From NCBI RefSeq assembly GCF_029868745.1, contig NZ_JARWOP010000071.1, positions 1 to 54,416 on the forward strand: a stretch of DNA of 54,416 nt, given 5' to 3'. Position 1 is the stretch's first letter; every line of letters starts with the position of its first letter. This document shows positions 42,954 to 51,210 of this stretch, piece by piece. Source of the stretch: Nocardia wallacei. GTDB lineage: Bacteria; Actinomycetota; Actinomycetes; Mycobacteriales; Mycobacteriaceae. Made by a program: the position numbers and the translations under genes. The notes beneath the pieces are model-generated. The model had not been told where the DNA came from, searched no databases, and worked only from the letters and a program-made list of their open reading frames with translations.

Positions 42954-44380
42954 TGGGGCGCACCGGCTTTCACGTCGACCACGGCCGGGGCGGTCAGTAC
43001 GGAGTAGCCGCGTTCGGCCTGGGCCCAGACCAGGTATCGGCCGGGCAGGGGGAAGGTGTAGGTGAAGGAGATGTCGGGGCCGTAGGCGGCGACGGTCTCG
43101 TCCGGCGGCTGGGCGCCCGGGCCGAGCATCGGCGCCATGGCGTGCGCGTGCGCCCAGATCGGTGCGGTGGCGGCGGCCGCGCCCGCGGGGACGTCCGCGG
43201 GCTGCGGTCCCACGGCGATGAGGTGGCCGAGCATGCCCAGCCAGAGCTGGAGATCCGCGGGTCCGCCGAATCGAGCGGTGAGGGTGCCGGGGACGCCTGC
43301 GCTGAGATCGGTTGCGGTCAAGGCGTTTCGGGCCTCGGACGGTGCGGGCGCCGGGTTTCGCGGTGGCGATGCGGCCGAGCCCGAGACGCGAATCGCGGAC
43401 CGCAGCAACTGGACTCCGCCGCCGCGGCGCGAGAGCTCTGCGGCGACGGCGTAGTCGCCGGATTCCGGGAGCACGATGCGGACCTCGAAAACACCGGGCG
43501 CCGTGCGGATCGGATGCCGGTGCCAGAGCCGGTCGGCCGGGCCGACGATCATGAGATGTACCAGGGCGTCGTCGGCGACCAGCAGATCGTCGACCGGACG
43601 GCCGGTGGCGCTGTCGGTCAGCGACAAGACGAGATCGAGGGGCCGCCCCGCGACCGCTTCGCCTCGGACGCTCGAGGTCAGATTGACCGGCGGCCGTGAG
43701 TAATTCGTCGTCATCGGCAGATCGCGTTCGGGATAGGGATCGCCGACGGTGGCCGAGGTCGGATCCAGCAGGCTGCCCGTGGGCCGTGGCGGCGGGGCGC
43801 CCGCGGAGAGGACGGCGCCGGTGATGCCCACCGTCAGGGCCGCCACCGTCGCACCGGCGGGCAGCAGGGTGATCCATCCCCGCTTGGACACCAGTGCGGT
43901 GCCGACGGAGATCAGCAGCAGCGCACCCGCCGTGAAGAAGCCGCCGTACGCCGCGCGTTCCCACGGTGTCACGACCTGCGCCGCCACGACGAAGGGAATC
44001 CGGGCGGTGCGCACGCCGTCGCCGACGCTCAGCTCCCACGGTCCCGCGTGGTCCACGCGCAGCGTCGCCGGATAGGGACCGGCGCGCTCGCCCAGTTCGA
44101 CGGTGGTGGACGAGCCGGGCCCCGCGCGGTCGACGGGAACGGCACCGAGCGCGAGAGTGCCTGGGGCAGTACCGGTGTGGGTGACGACGTCGACGCGCAA
44201 GGGCCCGGGAACCGGCTGCGCCCGCCGCACGATCACCGTCAATTCCCGATCGCCCAGCGATTGCGCGACGGCGAGATCGGCTCCGGCGGCAGCGCCGTCG
44301 GCGTGGGCCACCGGTCCGCCGAGCAGCGCCGTCAGCAGGCAGACACCGATCACCGCCACCGCGGCGCGCACGCACCGCAT
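42950..44380 (-). CDS. Exported two-helix protein with PmoB-like architecture and paired H...HxH motifs
   Basis: The 476-residue protein has a signal peptide (1-27), a soluble beta domain (about 30-135), two membrane helices (about 143-164 and 170-193), then two further beta domains. Each contains a His set: H275, H287, H289 in the first and H386, H411, H413 in the second. PmoB has the same order of soluble domain, two helices, soluble domain, and binds copper with His33, His137 and His139. Here the His sets lie in the C-terminal part and no His follows the signal cleavage site, so homology is uncertain. First gene of the operon; no clear RBS. Confidence 0.75.
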   Translation of the reverse strand: MRCVRAAVAVIGVCLLTALLGGPVAHADGAAAGADLAVAQSLGDRELTVIVRRAQPVPGPLRVDVVTHTGTAPGTLALGAVPVDRAGPGSSTTVELGERAGPYPATLRVDHAGPWELSVGDGVRTARIPFVVAAQVVTPWERAAYGGFFTAGALLLISVGTALVSKRGWITLLPAGATVAALTVGITGAVLSAGAPPPRPTGSLLDPTSATVGDPYPERDLPMTTNYSRPPVNLTSSVRGEAVAGRPLDLVLSLTDSATGRPVDDLLVADDALVHLMIVGPADRLWHRHPIRTAPGVFEVRIVLPESGDYAVAAELSRRGGGVQLLRSAIRVSGSAASPPRNPAPAPSEARNALTATDLSAGVPGTLTARFGGPADLQLWLGMLGHLIAVGPQPADVPAGAAAATAPIWAHAHAMAPMLGPGAQPPDETVAAYGPDISFTYTFPLPGRYLVWAQAERGYSVLTAPAVVDVKAGAPQ

Positions 44381-44553
44381 GTCAGCGAGATCTGCGAACT
44401 GCCGCGGGCATCGCGCGCCTCGTCCCCGACCACCGCACGGCTGTCGACCAGCGGATACGAGTGACGCGAGATGTCGACAGCGGCTGCACCAAACCGATTA
44501 TGCCGTGCCCGGCAAGCGGTTTCACCGGCCGATTCCCGCCAGAAGCCGGCGAT

Positions 44554-45201
44554 TCAGGATTCGGGGCGCAGCAGCAGGCCGACGATGGACCGGACGAAGT
44601 CCTCCAGTCGCTGCCTAGGGTATTCGTCGGGATCGGAGACCGCGAGGCGGCCGAGCATCTCGGCCACGGTGAGCAGCGCGTTGACCAGCAGCGCGGAATC
44701 CACGTCCGCCCACCGCGAGTCGAGGGCCGCGCCCATCCGCACCAGCGCCTCGGCCTGGTCGAAGATGCCGGTCCGGGAACTGCGCAGGGCCGCCCGGTAC
44801 TCGTCGGGCGCGCTACCCGGACTGGTCAGGATCAGGCGCCAGCGCGTCGGATTCGCCAGTACCACACCGACGAACGTCTCCACCGCCGCCGAGGCGGCGA
44901 CCACCGGGTCCGCGCCGACGAGGTCCGCCGGTAGCGTGTCGGCCACTTGTTCCAGGCCGCGTTCGCGTTCGCGTTCCAGCAGCGCCGTCACCAATTCGGC
45001 GCGCGTCTTGAACACCGTGTACAGCACGGGTTTTCCCACGCCCGCCGCCTGGGCGACGGCCTCCATGCTCAGTTCGTGCAACTCGACCCGGCCGAGCACC
45101 GCCAACGCGGCGTCCAGCACCTGTTCGCGGCGTTGCTCCGGAGGCAGGCGCGGCGCGTAGCGGCGGCGCGGTCGATCGGTCGCCGGGCGCGGTTTCGTCA
45201 C
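44554..45201 (-). CDS. TetR family regulator
   Basis: The 215-residue protein has a basic N-terminal tail and a TetR HTH: Q-V-L-D-A-A-L-A-V-L, S-M-E-A-V-A-Q-A-A-G-V and K-P-V-L-Y-T-V-F-K-T-R-A-E-L. It is divergent from the MpaB-like oxygenase gene and lies 173 bp upstream of, and on the same strand as, the copper-monooxygenase-like operon. It could therefore control either or both. Confidence 0.92.
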   Translation of the reverse strand: MTKPRPATDRPRRRYAPRLPPEQRREQVLDAALAVLGRVELHELSMEAVAQAAGVGKPVLYTVFKTRAELVTALLERERERGLEQVADTLPADLVGADPVVAASAAVETFVGVVLANPTRWRLILTSPGSAPDEYRAALRSSRTGIFDQAEALVRMGAALDSRWADVDSALLVNALLTVAEMLGRLAVSDPDEYPRQRLEDFVRSIVGLLLRPES

Positions 45202-45269
45202 TGCCGTCTCACCTCCACGCGATCCATAGTGTCAGCTCGGCCGCCGGTGGGGGTAACCGTCGGGAAATC

Positions 45270-45293
45270 GAATATTACGAGGCCGTTGTATTC
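45270..45293. promoter_or_regulatory. Imperfect palindrome in the TetR/MpaB divergent promoter region
   Basis: GAATA-N2-AC (45270-45278) mirrors GT-N2-TATTC (45285-45293) around a 6-bp centre. The right half-site CGTTGTATTC (45284-45293) recurs as a direct repeat at 45317-45326. Placement between divergent starts suggests the TetR operator. Confidence 0.4.
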
Positions 45294-45361
45294 CATCGCC
45301 GCGATTGCTACGGTGACGTTGTATTCGCCGTCGGGGCGGGTCAGCGCACGAAGGAGGAGCC

Positions 45362-46297
45362 ATGGGCTTCGATCCGACCACCCTTCGCCGGGACGACTAC
45401 GGGTTCTTCGGGCCCGGCTCGCCGAGTTGGAAGGTCTGGACCGCACCGACCGCGGTGATCGGTTTCCAGCGCGCGGTGGTGCTCGAGCACTTCGACCCGT
45501 TCCTCACCGCGGCGGTCGCCGACTCGCGCGGCATCTACACCGATCCGCGCAGCCGGCTCGACAACACCTTCGCCTACTTCCTGATCGTGGCGGTCGGCGA
45601 CGGCCGGACCGCGATCCAGGCGTCGGAGCATCTGCGGCAGGTGCACGCGAAGATGAACGGCACCGAGCCGATCAGCGGACAGCGCTACAGCGCGAACAGC
45701 CCCGAGACCCAGCTGTGGATCCATCTCACCGGCTGGCATTCGGTGTTGAAGGCCTACGAGGAGTTCGGGCCCGGACTGAGTCCGGAGGAGGAGGCGCGCT
45801 ACTGGGCGGAATGCGCGATCGCGGCCGAGCTACAGACCTGCCGGGCGGAGGACGTGCCCCGTTCCCGCGCCGAGCTCCGGGAGTACTTCGAGCGGGTGCG
45901 CCCGCGGCTGTGCACCTCCGAGCGGGCGGAGGAGGGCATGCATCATCTGCTGTGGACCTCGCGGGCCAACGGCTCGGGCTGGACCTACTACTTCGGCAGC
46001 CGCCTGCTGTCGCTGGCCTCGGTCGCGATCACGCCGCGCTGGATGCGCCGATTGGGCCGCTACGACCGGCCGGGCATCGTGGACCTCGCGGTGAAGCTAC
46101 CCGCCCGCGTAATCGTCTGGTCGGCAACCCTTTTCAAGTCCTACGGCTTGATCAAGAGCGCCCCGCTGATCGCACCCATGGCCGGTGCGATCCTCGAACA
46201 GCACCTGAAAATGGAGCCTCCGGCCGAGCCGGAGACAATCACGCCCGCCGAGGCGCGCGCCCGCTACGGCCGCCGCGCCGTCGCCCGCGCGAGCTAG
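45362..46297 (+). CDS. Oxygenase MpaB-like (DUF2236) family protein
   Basis: The 311-residue protein shows H-L-R-Q-V-H-A-K-M-N-G, the Y-S-A-N-S-P-E-T-Q-L-W-I-H-L-T segment and a preceding Arg/Asp-rich helix, the heme-binding-like core of the DUF2236/MpaB family, which includes latex-clearing rubber oxygenases. AAGGAGGAG lies immediately before the ATG. The substrate is unknown. Divergent from the TetR gene, its likely regulator. Confidence 0.87.
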   Translation: MGFDPTTLRRDDYGFFGPGSPSWKVWTAPTAVIGFQRAVVLEHFDPFLTAAVADSRGIYTDPRSRLDNTFAYFLIVAVGDGRTAIQASEHLRQVHAKMNGTEPISGQRYSANSPETQLWIHLTGWHSVLKAYEEFGPGLSPEEEARYWAECAIAAELQTCRAEDVPRSRAELREYFERVRPRLCTSERAEEGMHHLLWTSRANGSGWTYYFGSRLLSLASVAITPRWMRRLGRYDRPGIVDLAVKLPARVIVWSATLFKSYGLIKSAPLIAPMAGAILEQHLKMEPPAEPETITPAEARARYGRRAVARAS

Positions 46298-46447
46298 GTT
46301 GTGCATTCGAACAAATGGGTCTCGCCGAAGTCGAATTTCTGCCGATAGTGGCGCGGAAGCGGCGGTCGTAGGGTGCAGTCAGCGGTTATATCGGCCGCGG
46401 TCGAGCAACCTTCCGGAATACGGGACGGTGGATGGGGTGTGTTGTCG

Positions 46448-47794
46448 ATGAGGACAGCTCTGGGTCGTCGAGTGCTGCCGCTGGCCGCGGCGTGTGCGCT
46501 GGTGGCGAGCGTGGTCGGCGGGAGCGGGGCGGCATTCGCCGATCCCGGCTTCCCGCCCTCGTTCCCATCGGATCAGAATCAGCTGCCGCAGTTGCCGCGC
46601 GAGCCGGATATCTACGACGCGTTGCCGATTCCGGCGCCCGACAACGATTCCTGGTACGCCGATCCGCCGAATCTGGCGGAATTGCTCCCGGGCGACATCA
46701 TTCGCACCCGCGAGGTGCAGACGCGGCTGCTGGGTATTCCGGTGCCGGTGTTCAGCAAGCAATTGCTGTTCCGGTCCACCGACGTGCACGGCAATCCGAT
46801 CGCGACCGCCACCACCGTCATCGTTCCGGGGATTCCCTGGGTGGGCAGCCCGCGGCCGGTGGTGTCGTTCCAGGAGGCCATCGACTCCACCGACTCGGCC
46901 TGCAATCCGTCGCACACGCTGCAGACCGGCACGTTCAAAGAGATTGCGCTGGCGCAGTTTTGGATCGCGCAGGGCTTCGCGTTCAACGTGCCCGATTTCG
47001 ACGGCAAGTTCAACACCTTCAACACCTATGACGAGGGCCGGATGGTGCTCGACAGCCTGCGCGCGATGAAGAACGACGCCGCGCTGGGGCTGCGCGATTC
47101 CGCGATCGCCATGTACGGCTTCTCCGGGGGTGGGTCGGCGACCGCCCGCGCGGCCGAGCTGCGCCAGAGTTATGCGCCGGACGTGCGTATCGCGGGCGCC
47201 GCATTCGGCGGTGCGCCACCGGATCTCGCCGCCATCGCCGACTACGCCACGGTGCCGCGGCCCGGCGTCACCGGGATCAGCAGTTTCACCATGTGGCTCG
47301 GCGCGGCCGCACTCGCCCGGGAATTCCCCGTCGAGTTCGATCCTCGCCGTTTGCTGAATGCCGAAGGGCAGCAGATCATCGCGGATTTGAACAGCCGCTG
47401 CGTTTATTCGGCCGCGCTCACCGGAATGTATCGGCCGATCAGCGAGTACTACGCGCCCGGCTCGCAGGGGCTGAACGATCCGGCGATCCAGGAGGTATTG
47501 CGCAGTCAGAGCCTCGGTAAGCACATTCCGGATATCCCGCTGCTGTGGTGGAACGGGGTGTGGGACGAGCTGATTCCGTCGTCGATCGTGCTGCCGACGG
47601 TGAACGACTACTGGCGGCGGGGCGCGGATCTGCGCTACTACACCATGCCGCTGCCCGAGCACCTCACCAACGCGGTCGCGGGCTGGCTACCGGCGACGGC
47701 GTGGATCAGCGCGCTCCTGCGCGGCCTGCCCCCGGGGCCGAAGTTCAAGCTGGACTACCCGTCGCCGCTGCCGCCGGACTTCCCCGGCGCCTGA
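46448..47794 (+). CDS. Secreted lipase (PF03583 LIP family)
   Basis: The 448-residue protein has a signal peptide (1-31, A-x-A cleavage). Its LIP-family hydrolase domain has the nucleophile elbow G-F-S-G-G-G, the Asp in W-N-G-V-W-D-E-L-I-P and the His in M-P-L-P-E-H-L-T. Secreted members hydrolyse acylglycerols or wax-like esters at the cell surface. The ATG at 46448 begins a typical signal sequence; the earlier open frame is not coding-like. Paralogue of the 39206-40336 product. Confidence 0.92.
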   Translation: MRTALGRRVLPLAAACALVASVVGGSGAAFADPGFPPSFPSDQNQLPQLPREPDIYDALPIPAPDNDSWYADPPNLAELLPGDIIRTREVQTRLLGIPVPVFSKQLLFRSTDVHGNPIATATTVIVPGIPWVGSPRPVVSFQEAIDSTDSACNPSHTLQTGTFKEIALAQFWIAQGFAFNVPDFDGKFNTFNTYDEGRMVLDSLRAMKNDAALGLRDSAIAMYGFSGGGSATARAAELRQSYAPDVRIAGAAFGGAPPDLAAIADYATVPRPGVTGISSFTMWLGAAALAREFPVEFDPRRLLNAEGQQIIADLNSRCVYSAALTGMYRPISEYYAPGSQGLNDPAIQEVLRSQSLGKHIPDIPLLWWNGVWDELIPSSIVLPTVNDYWRRGADLRYYTMPLPEHLTNAVAGWLPATAWISALLRGLPPGPKFKLDYPSPLPPDFPGA

Positions 47795-47893
47795 CCGGGT
47801 CCCCGATTTGTCGGCGCGGTAGGTCACAATCGAGGTCTCGGGTGGACGTGTCTCGCGTCCGCGGCACCGAGTCACGGAACGGGGAGCAGCGAA

Positions 47894-48565
47894 ATGTCTG
47901 TCGCACACCATGATCGGCTGCGGCTCGACCACACCGATTTCGCGACGGTGCGGCCGCTGCTCCGGACCCGGCTGTATTCCACCGCCGCCGCTGGGCCCGA
48001 GGTGGTGCGGCGGGTGGTCGCGCCGGGCCTGATCCAACGGGTCGTGGTCGACCGCGCCGGCGCGGTCACCCCCGTCACCTTCGACATGCTGCGAAGCTGG
48101 CCGATCGGCGAATTCGACCTGTTCACCCTCGCCGAACACAATGTCCGCGCCGCGGGCGGCGTCCGAATCCGCCACGGCGACTTCGATGTCCCGCTCGCCG
48201 AGGGCCTGCCCCCGATGTCCATCCTGTCCGGCCCCGAATACCTGACCGCCCACGCCCGCTGGCTCGGCGACCACCCGGTCACCGGCCCCCACGGCGCCGT
48301 CCTGATCCTCCCCTCCGAACAGCACATCTACGCCTACCCGATCATCGGCCCCGAACTGGCCGCCGCCGCAACCGTCCTCGCCCAACTCGCCCGCGTCTGC
48401 CACGCCGAAGACCCCCACCCCCTCAACCCCTGGGTCTACTGGTGGCACAACGGAACCCTCGACCTGGCCGCCACCACCACCCACCGAAACGGCGAAACCG
48501 ACCTGAACCCCACCGAACATTTCCGCACCTTCGCCACCCGCCTGAGCGAAGAGCCCACCGACTAG
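47894..48565 (+). CDS. Hypothetical protein (223 aa)
   Basis: A soluble alpha/beta protein with G-P-H-G-A-V-L-I-L-P-S-E-Q-H-I-Y-A-Y-P-I as its most conserved-looking stretch and a His/Trp-rich end (V-Y-W-W-H-N-G). It weakly recalls DUF1444-type proteins, but I do not assign it. Start is supported by GGGGAG upstream of the ATG. Third-position C is unusually strong in the last 300 bp. Function unknown. Confidence 0.75.
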   Translation: MSVAHHDRLRLDHTDFATVRPLLRTRLYSTAAAGPEVVRRVVAPGLIQRVVVDRAGAVTPVTFDMLRSWPIGEFDLFTLAEHNVRAAGGVRIRHGDFDVPLAEGLPPMSILSGPEYLTAHARWLGDHPVTGPHGAVLILPSEQHIYAYPIIGPELAAAATVLAQLARVCHAEDPHPLNPWVYWWHNGTLDLAATTTHRNGETDLNPTEHFRTFATRLSEEPTD

Positions 48566-48598
48566 CCGAGGAGCAGCCTCATCGCGCTGCAACTAAAA

Positions 48599-49819
48599 CT
48601 AATTCGGTTCCCGAGGCTGCCACGTCGAGCCGGTCGAATAGAATTCTGGTGACCCTCGAGCCGGCGGAGAGGTTTCGAACGGCGACCCATGATCGTCTAT
48701 AACGGACTCGCCGGATTCGGTTCCATTGCTCCATCGGACATGAATTCTCCAGGCAGAGTAGTTCTTCGTTTCACCGATTATCAAAAAGGTTTCCGTGTCC
48801 GTGTCGGTGATCTTGTACGGAAACCGAAGCGGCGTAGTTTGTATGTCGGCTCCCCACATCGTATCGGGGTCATCTGACGATGCCACAATCTTTGGCGGCG
48901 ATCGGTCGAGGTCGACTTCTACAAGTCTTCCGATTGTTTCGCCCCCGCATTGCCCGGTGATAACCGTACCGGCTATGCCGCCAGGCTTGCGGTCAACCGA
49001 TTCTACGCTTAGTTCTGTTAATGTCACCGGAGTTTTGTTACGTCCGGCAAGTGTCAGACTCACTCGGCTCACGGTGCCGAATGTGCCATAATTCCCGGCG
49101 TCTATGCCGTCGTGACTTCGGACCCATTCGGCCCAATTATCGCGTGCGGGCGGCGGGCCTAGGGCGTCAATGTTCTCGCGGAATAGGTACGTGCCACAAT
49201 TGCTGATTCCTCGGTCGGTTGTCCATGTGAGGGGTACTTGCGTACCAGTACCAGCGCTATTGCCGCTCGGACGTTCCTTCCACGGTGACCAGACGAGGAG
49301 CGCTACCACAACGCTGACAATGCCGGCGATCGATCCGGCCCACGTCGCAACCATGACCGACCTGTGTCGATGCTTTTCGACAGACCGAGTAGCTTCTGAT
49401 TCCGAGGGGCCGACGGCTGCCGATTGAATCGCATTGTCACTATCGTGAGCAACAATGACGCTGCCCTGTGGGCGCTCGATGTTGTAAATGGTCGATACAG
49501 CGGAGGGCTGTGGCGTTGCCTGTTCGGCGTCTCGTATACCTCCAGGCAATCCTGCGACTCGCTCACCCTCTGGCGTTATGCGTAATCGGGCTCCGCCCGG
49601 CTGCCATGTGCGAGTGCTGGTCGCATAACCCTTGTCTGTCAGCCACCGCGCCGCGGCCGCGAGTTCATCACGACTGGGTAGCAAAACACTTTTATCAAGG
49701 TGGGCCTGGAGTGCCGCAGGAGTGGGAGTGGATTCCGATCGGCCGGCCAGCAGCTCCCCATACAGCCATTCCAGCAGTGCCATTCGAATCTGCAACAGTC
49801 GATCAGCGGCTCCCGTCAC
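48599..49819 (-). CDS. Hypothetical protein with N-terminal winged-helix-like domain, one membrane helix and an exported domain
   Basis: The 406-residue protein has a helical, winged-helix-like head (residues 1-95; L-A-A-A-A-R-W-L-T-D-K-G-Y-A-T). A linker and a single membrane helix at about 158-176 follow, then an extracytoplasmic beta-rich domain with two Cys (I-S-N-C-G-T and T-G-Q-C-G-G). GC content is clearly lower than in neighbours, suggesting horizontal origin. GTG 49819 has GGAGG 8 bp upstream. A ToxR-like one-component sensor is a possibility, not established. Confidence 0.75.
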   Translation of the reverse strand: MTGAADRLLQIRMALLEWLYGELLAGRSESTPTPAALQAHLDKSVLLPSRDELAAAARWLTDKGYATSTRTWQPGGARLRITPEGERVAGLPGGIRDAEQATPQPSAVSTIYNIERPQGSVIVAHDSDNAIQSAAVGPSESEATRSVEKHRHRSVMVATWAGSIAGIVSVVVALLVWSPWKERPSGNSAGTGTQVPLTWTTDRGISNCGTYLFRENIDALGPPPARDNWAEWVRSHDGIDAGNYGTFGTVSRVSLTLAGRNKTPVTLTELSVESVDRKPGGIAGTVITGQCGGETIGRLVEVDLDRSPPKIVASSDDPDTMWGADIQTTPLRFPYKITDTDTETFLIIGETKNYSAWRIHVRWSNGTESGESVIDDHGSPFETSPPARGSPEFYSTGSTWQPREPN

Positions 49820-49981
49820 GCCCCCAGCCTCCGAACTGTGATTTCACTGCGCCGGATCGGCGCTACATGCGAGGTATATCACGTGCGGCCACCGGTGTCC
49901 TGGGAGTCGGGCGCTCGATGGAACCCGCGCCCGGCCGGTGCGGAGTGAATGGAACCGGCAGGGTGGGGAGGACGCGTCGTG

Positions 49982-50785
49982 CTATTGCTTGCGGCCGACG
50001 GCGCCGTAGGCGTCGAGTGGTTCGGTCATGCCGATGCGGTGCCGCAGCGGCCGCCACTCGGTGATCGGCACCATGCCGGGCTCCACCAGTTCCAGCCCCG
50101 CGAAGCAGCTGGAAAGCTCCTCGGGACTGCGCAGTATGTAGGGGGCGCCGCCGGCTTGGACCAGCCGTTCGCTCCCGGCGACGACGGCGGATCCGGTGTC
50201 GGTGCCGTCCCACAGCACCAGGTAGCTGCCCGCGGGGGTCGGGGCGATCAGGCGCGCGACGATATCGCGGATGGTGTCCAGTTCGGGTTCGTAGCCGAGG
50301 ACGCCCATGAACAGCACCGCCGTCGGCTGAGTGAAGTCGAGGACCTTTTCCGCCTCGGCCAGAATCCGATCGGGGTCGTGGTAGTCGGCGTGCACGTACG
50401 TGGTCACACCCTGTGGGCTGGTGTTGGTCAGCAGGGCGCGGGCGTGGGCGAGGACCAGCGTGTCGTTGTCGACGTAGACGATGCGGGACTCGGGGGCGAG
50501 CTGCTGAGCCACCTCGTGGGTGTTCTGCATGGTGGGCAGGCCGGTGCCGACATCGATGAACTGGCGGATGCCCGCCTCCCCGGCCAGATAGCTCACCACC
50601 TGGACCAGGAACTCCCGCGACAGCCGGGCCATTCGGACGATGTCCGGATAGACCGCGGCGACCGCGTCTCCGGCGGTGCGGTCGGCCGGGTAGTTGTCGC
50701 TGCCGCCCATCCAGTAGTTCCAGATCCGTGCCGCGTGGGGCGTATCGATGTCGATCGCGGCGAGCACATCCCGGTCCTGGGTCAT
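49982..50785 (-). CDS. SAM-dependent methyltransferase (PF04672 family), second copy
   Basis: The 267-residue protein has A-R-I-W-N-Y-W-M-G-G-S-D-N-Y, Q-F-I-D-V-G-T-G-L-P-T and I-V-Y-V-D-N-D-T. All are PF04672 signatures shared with the 36250 gene, though overall similarity is moderate. The substrate is unknown. No strong ribosome site precedes the ATG. Confidence 0.93.
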   Translation of the reverse strand: MTQDRDVLAAIDIDTPHAARIWNYWMGGSDNYPADRTAGDAVAAVYPDIVRMARLSREFLVQVVSYLAGEAGIRQFIDVGTGLPTMQNTHEVAQQLAPESRIVYVDNDTLVLAHARALLTNTSPQGVTTYVHADYHDPDRILAEAEKVLDFTQPTAVLFMGVLGYEPELDTIRDIVARLIAPTPAGSYLVLWDGTDTGSAVVAGSERLVQAGGAPYILRSPEELSSCFAGLELVEPGMVPITEWRPLRHRIGMTEPLDAYGAVGRKQ

Positions 50786-50849
50786 CGGCTCATGCTACCC
50801 GCCGGGCTCCTTTCGCACGCAAGGCTTTACGCGCTTTCCGTACTCGGAT

Positions 50850-51056
50850 TCACGCGGCGTCCGGCGTGGTGAGGACACCGGCGAGTTCGAGTTCGCGCTC
50901 GATGGCCAGCGCGGCGTGCCGCTGCCCGGCCGCCCGCAACTGCGCGATCCGCTCGCGCACGGCGGTGAGTCCGTATTCCCTTGTTACGTCGAGTATTCCG
51001 ACGCGGCCGGTGCGCGAGTGCGCGGCCGCCGCGGTGGTGCCGATGGCCTCGGTCAC
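50850..51056 (-). CDS. Small hypothetical protein (68 aa) divergent from an HTH regulator
   Basis: The GTG at 51056 follows GAGGGGG at 7 bp. The product is a short helical protein (T-A-V-R-E-R-I-A-Q-L-R-A-A-G-Q-R-H-A-A-L-A-I). Small genes next to HTH-DUF5753 regulators are common in actinobacteria and often act with them, but this one does not look like the usual DUF397 partner. Confidence 0.55.
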   Translation of the reverse strand: MTEAIGTTAAAAHSRTGRVGILDVTREYGLTAVRERIAQLRAAGQRHAALAIERELELAGVLTTPDAA

Positions 51057-51106
51057 GGGTGTCCCCCTCGCATGGCGCGGTCCCGATATGTGCGTCTCCA
51101 TTCTAC

Positions 51107-51146
51107 CGTGCATATGCACGTGCAGAAGCACGTGCGTACGTACGTA
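51107..51146. promoter_or_regulatory. Palindrome-rich alternating purine-pyrimidine tract between divergent genes
   Basis: Bases 51107-51124 and 51128-51146 alternate strictly between pyrimidine and purine. They contain a 12-bp palindrome GTGCATATGCAC (51108-51119), two copies of GCACGTGC (51116-51123 and 51128-51135, 12-bp period) and CGTACGTACG (51135-51144). This is probably the operator/promoter region of the HTH-DUF5753 gene and its divergent neighbour, with Z-DNA-forming potential. Confidence 0.55.
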
Positions 51147-51210
51147 GGTATCACTTAAGCTGTTGTGGCACACTCGATGACGCGTTACCGCGACGCGACA
51201 GGAGGCGCCT

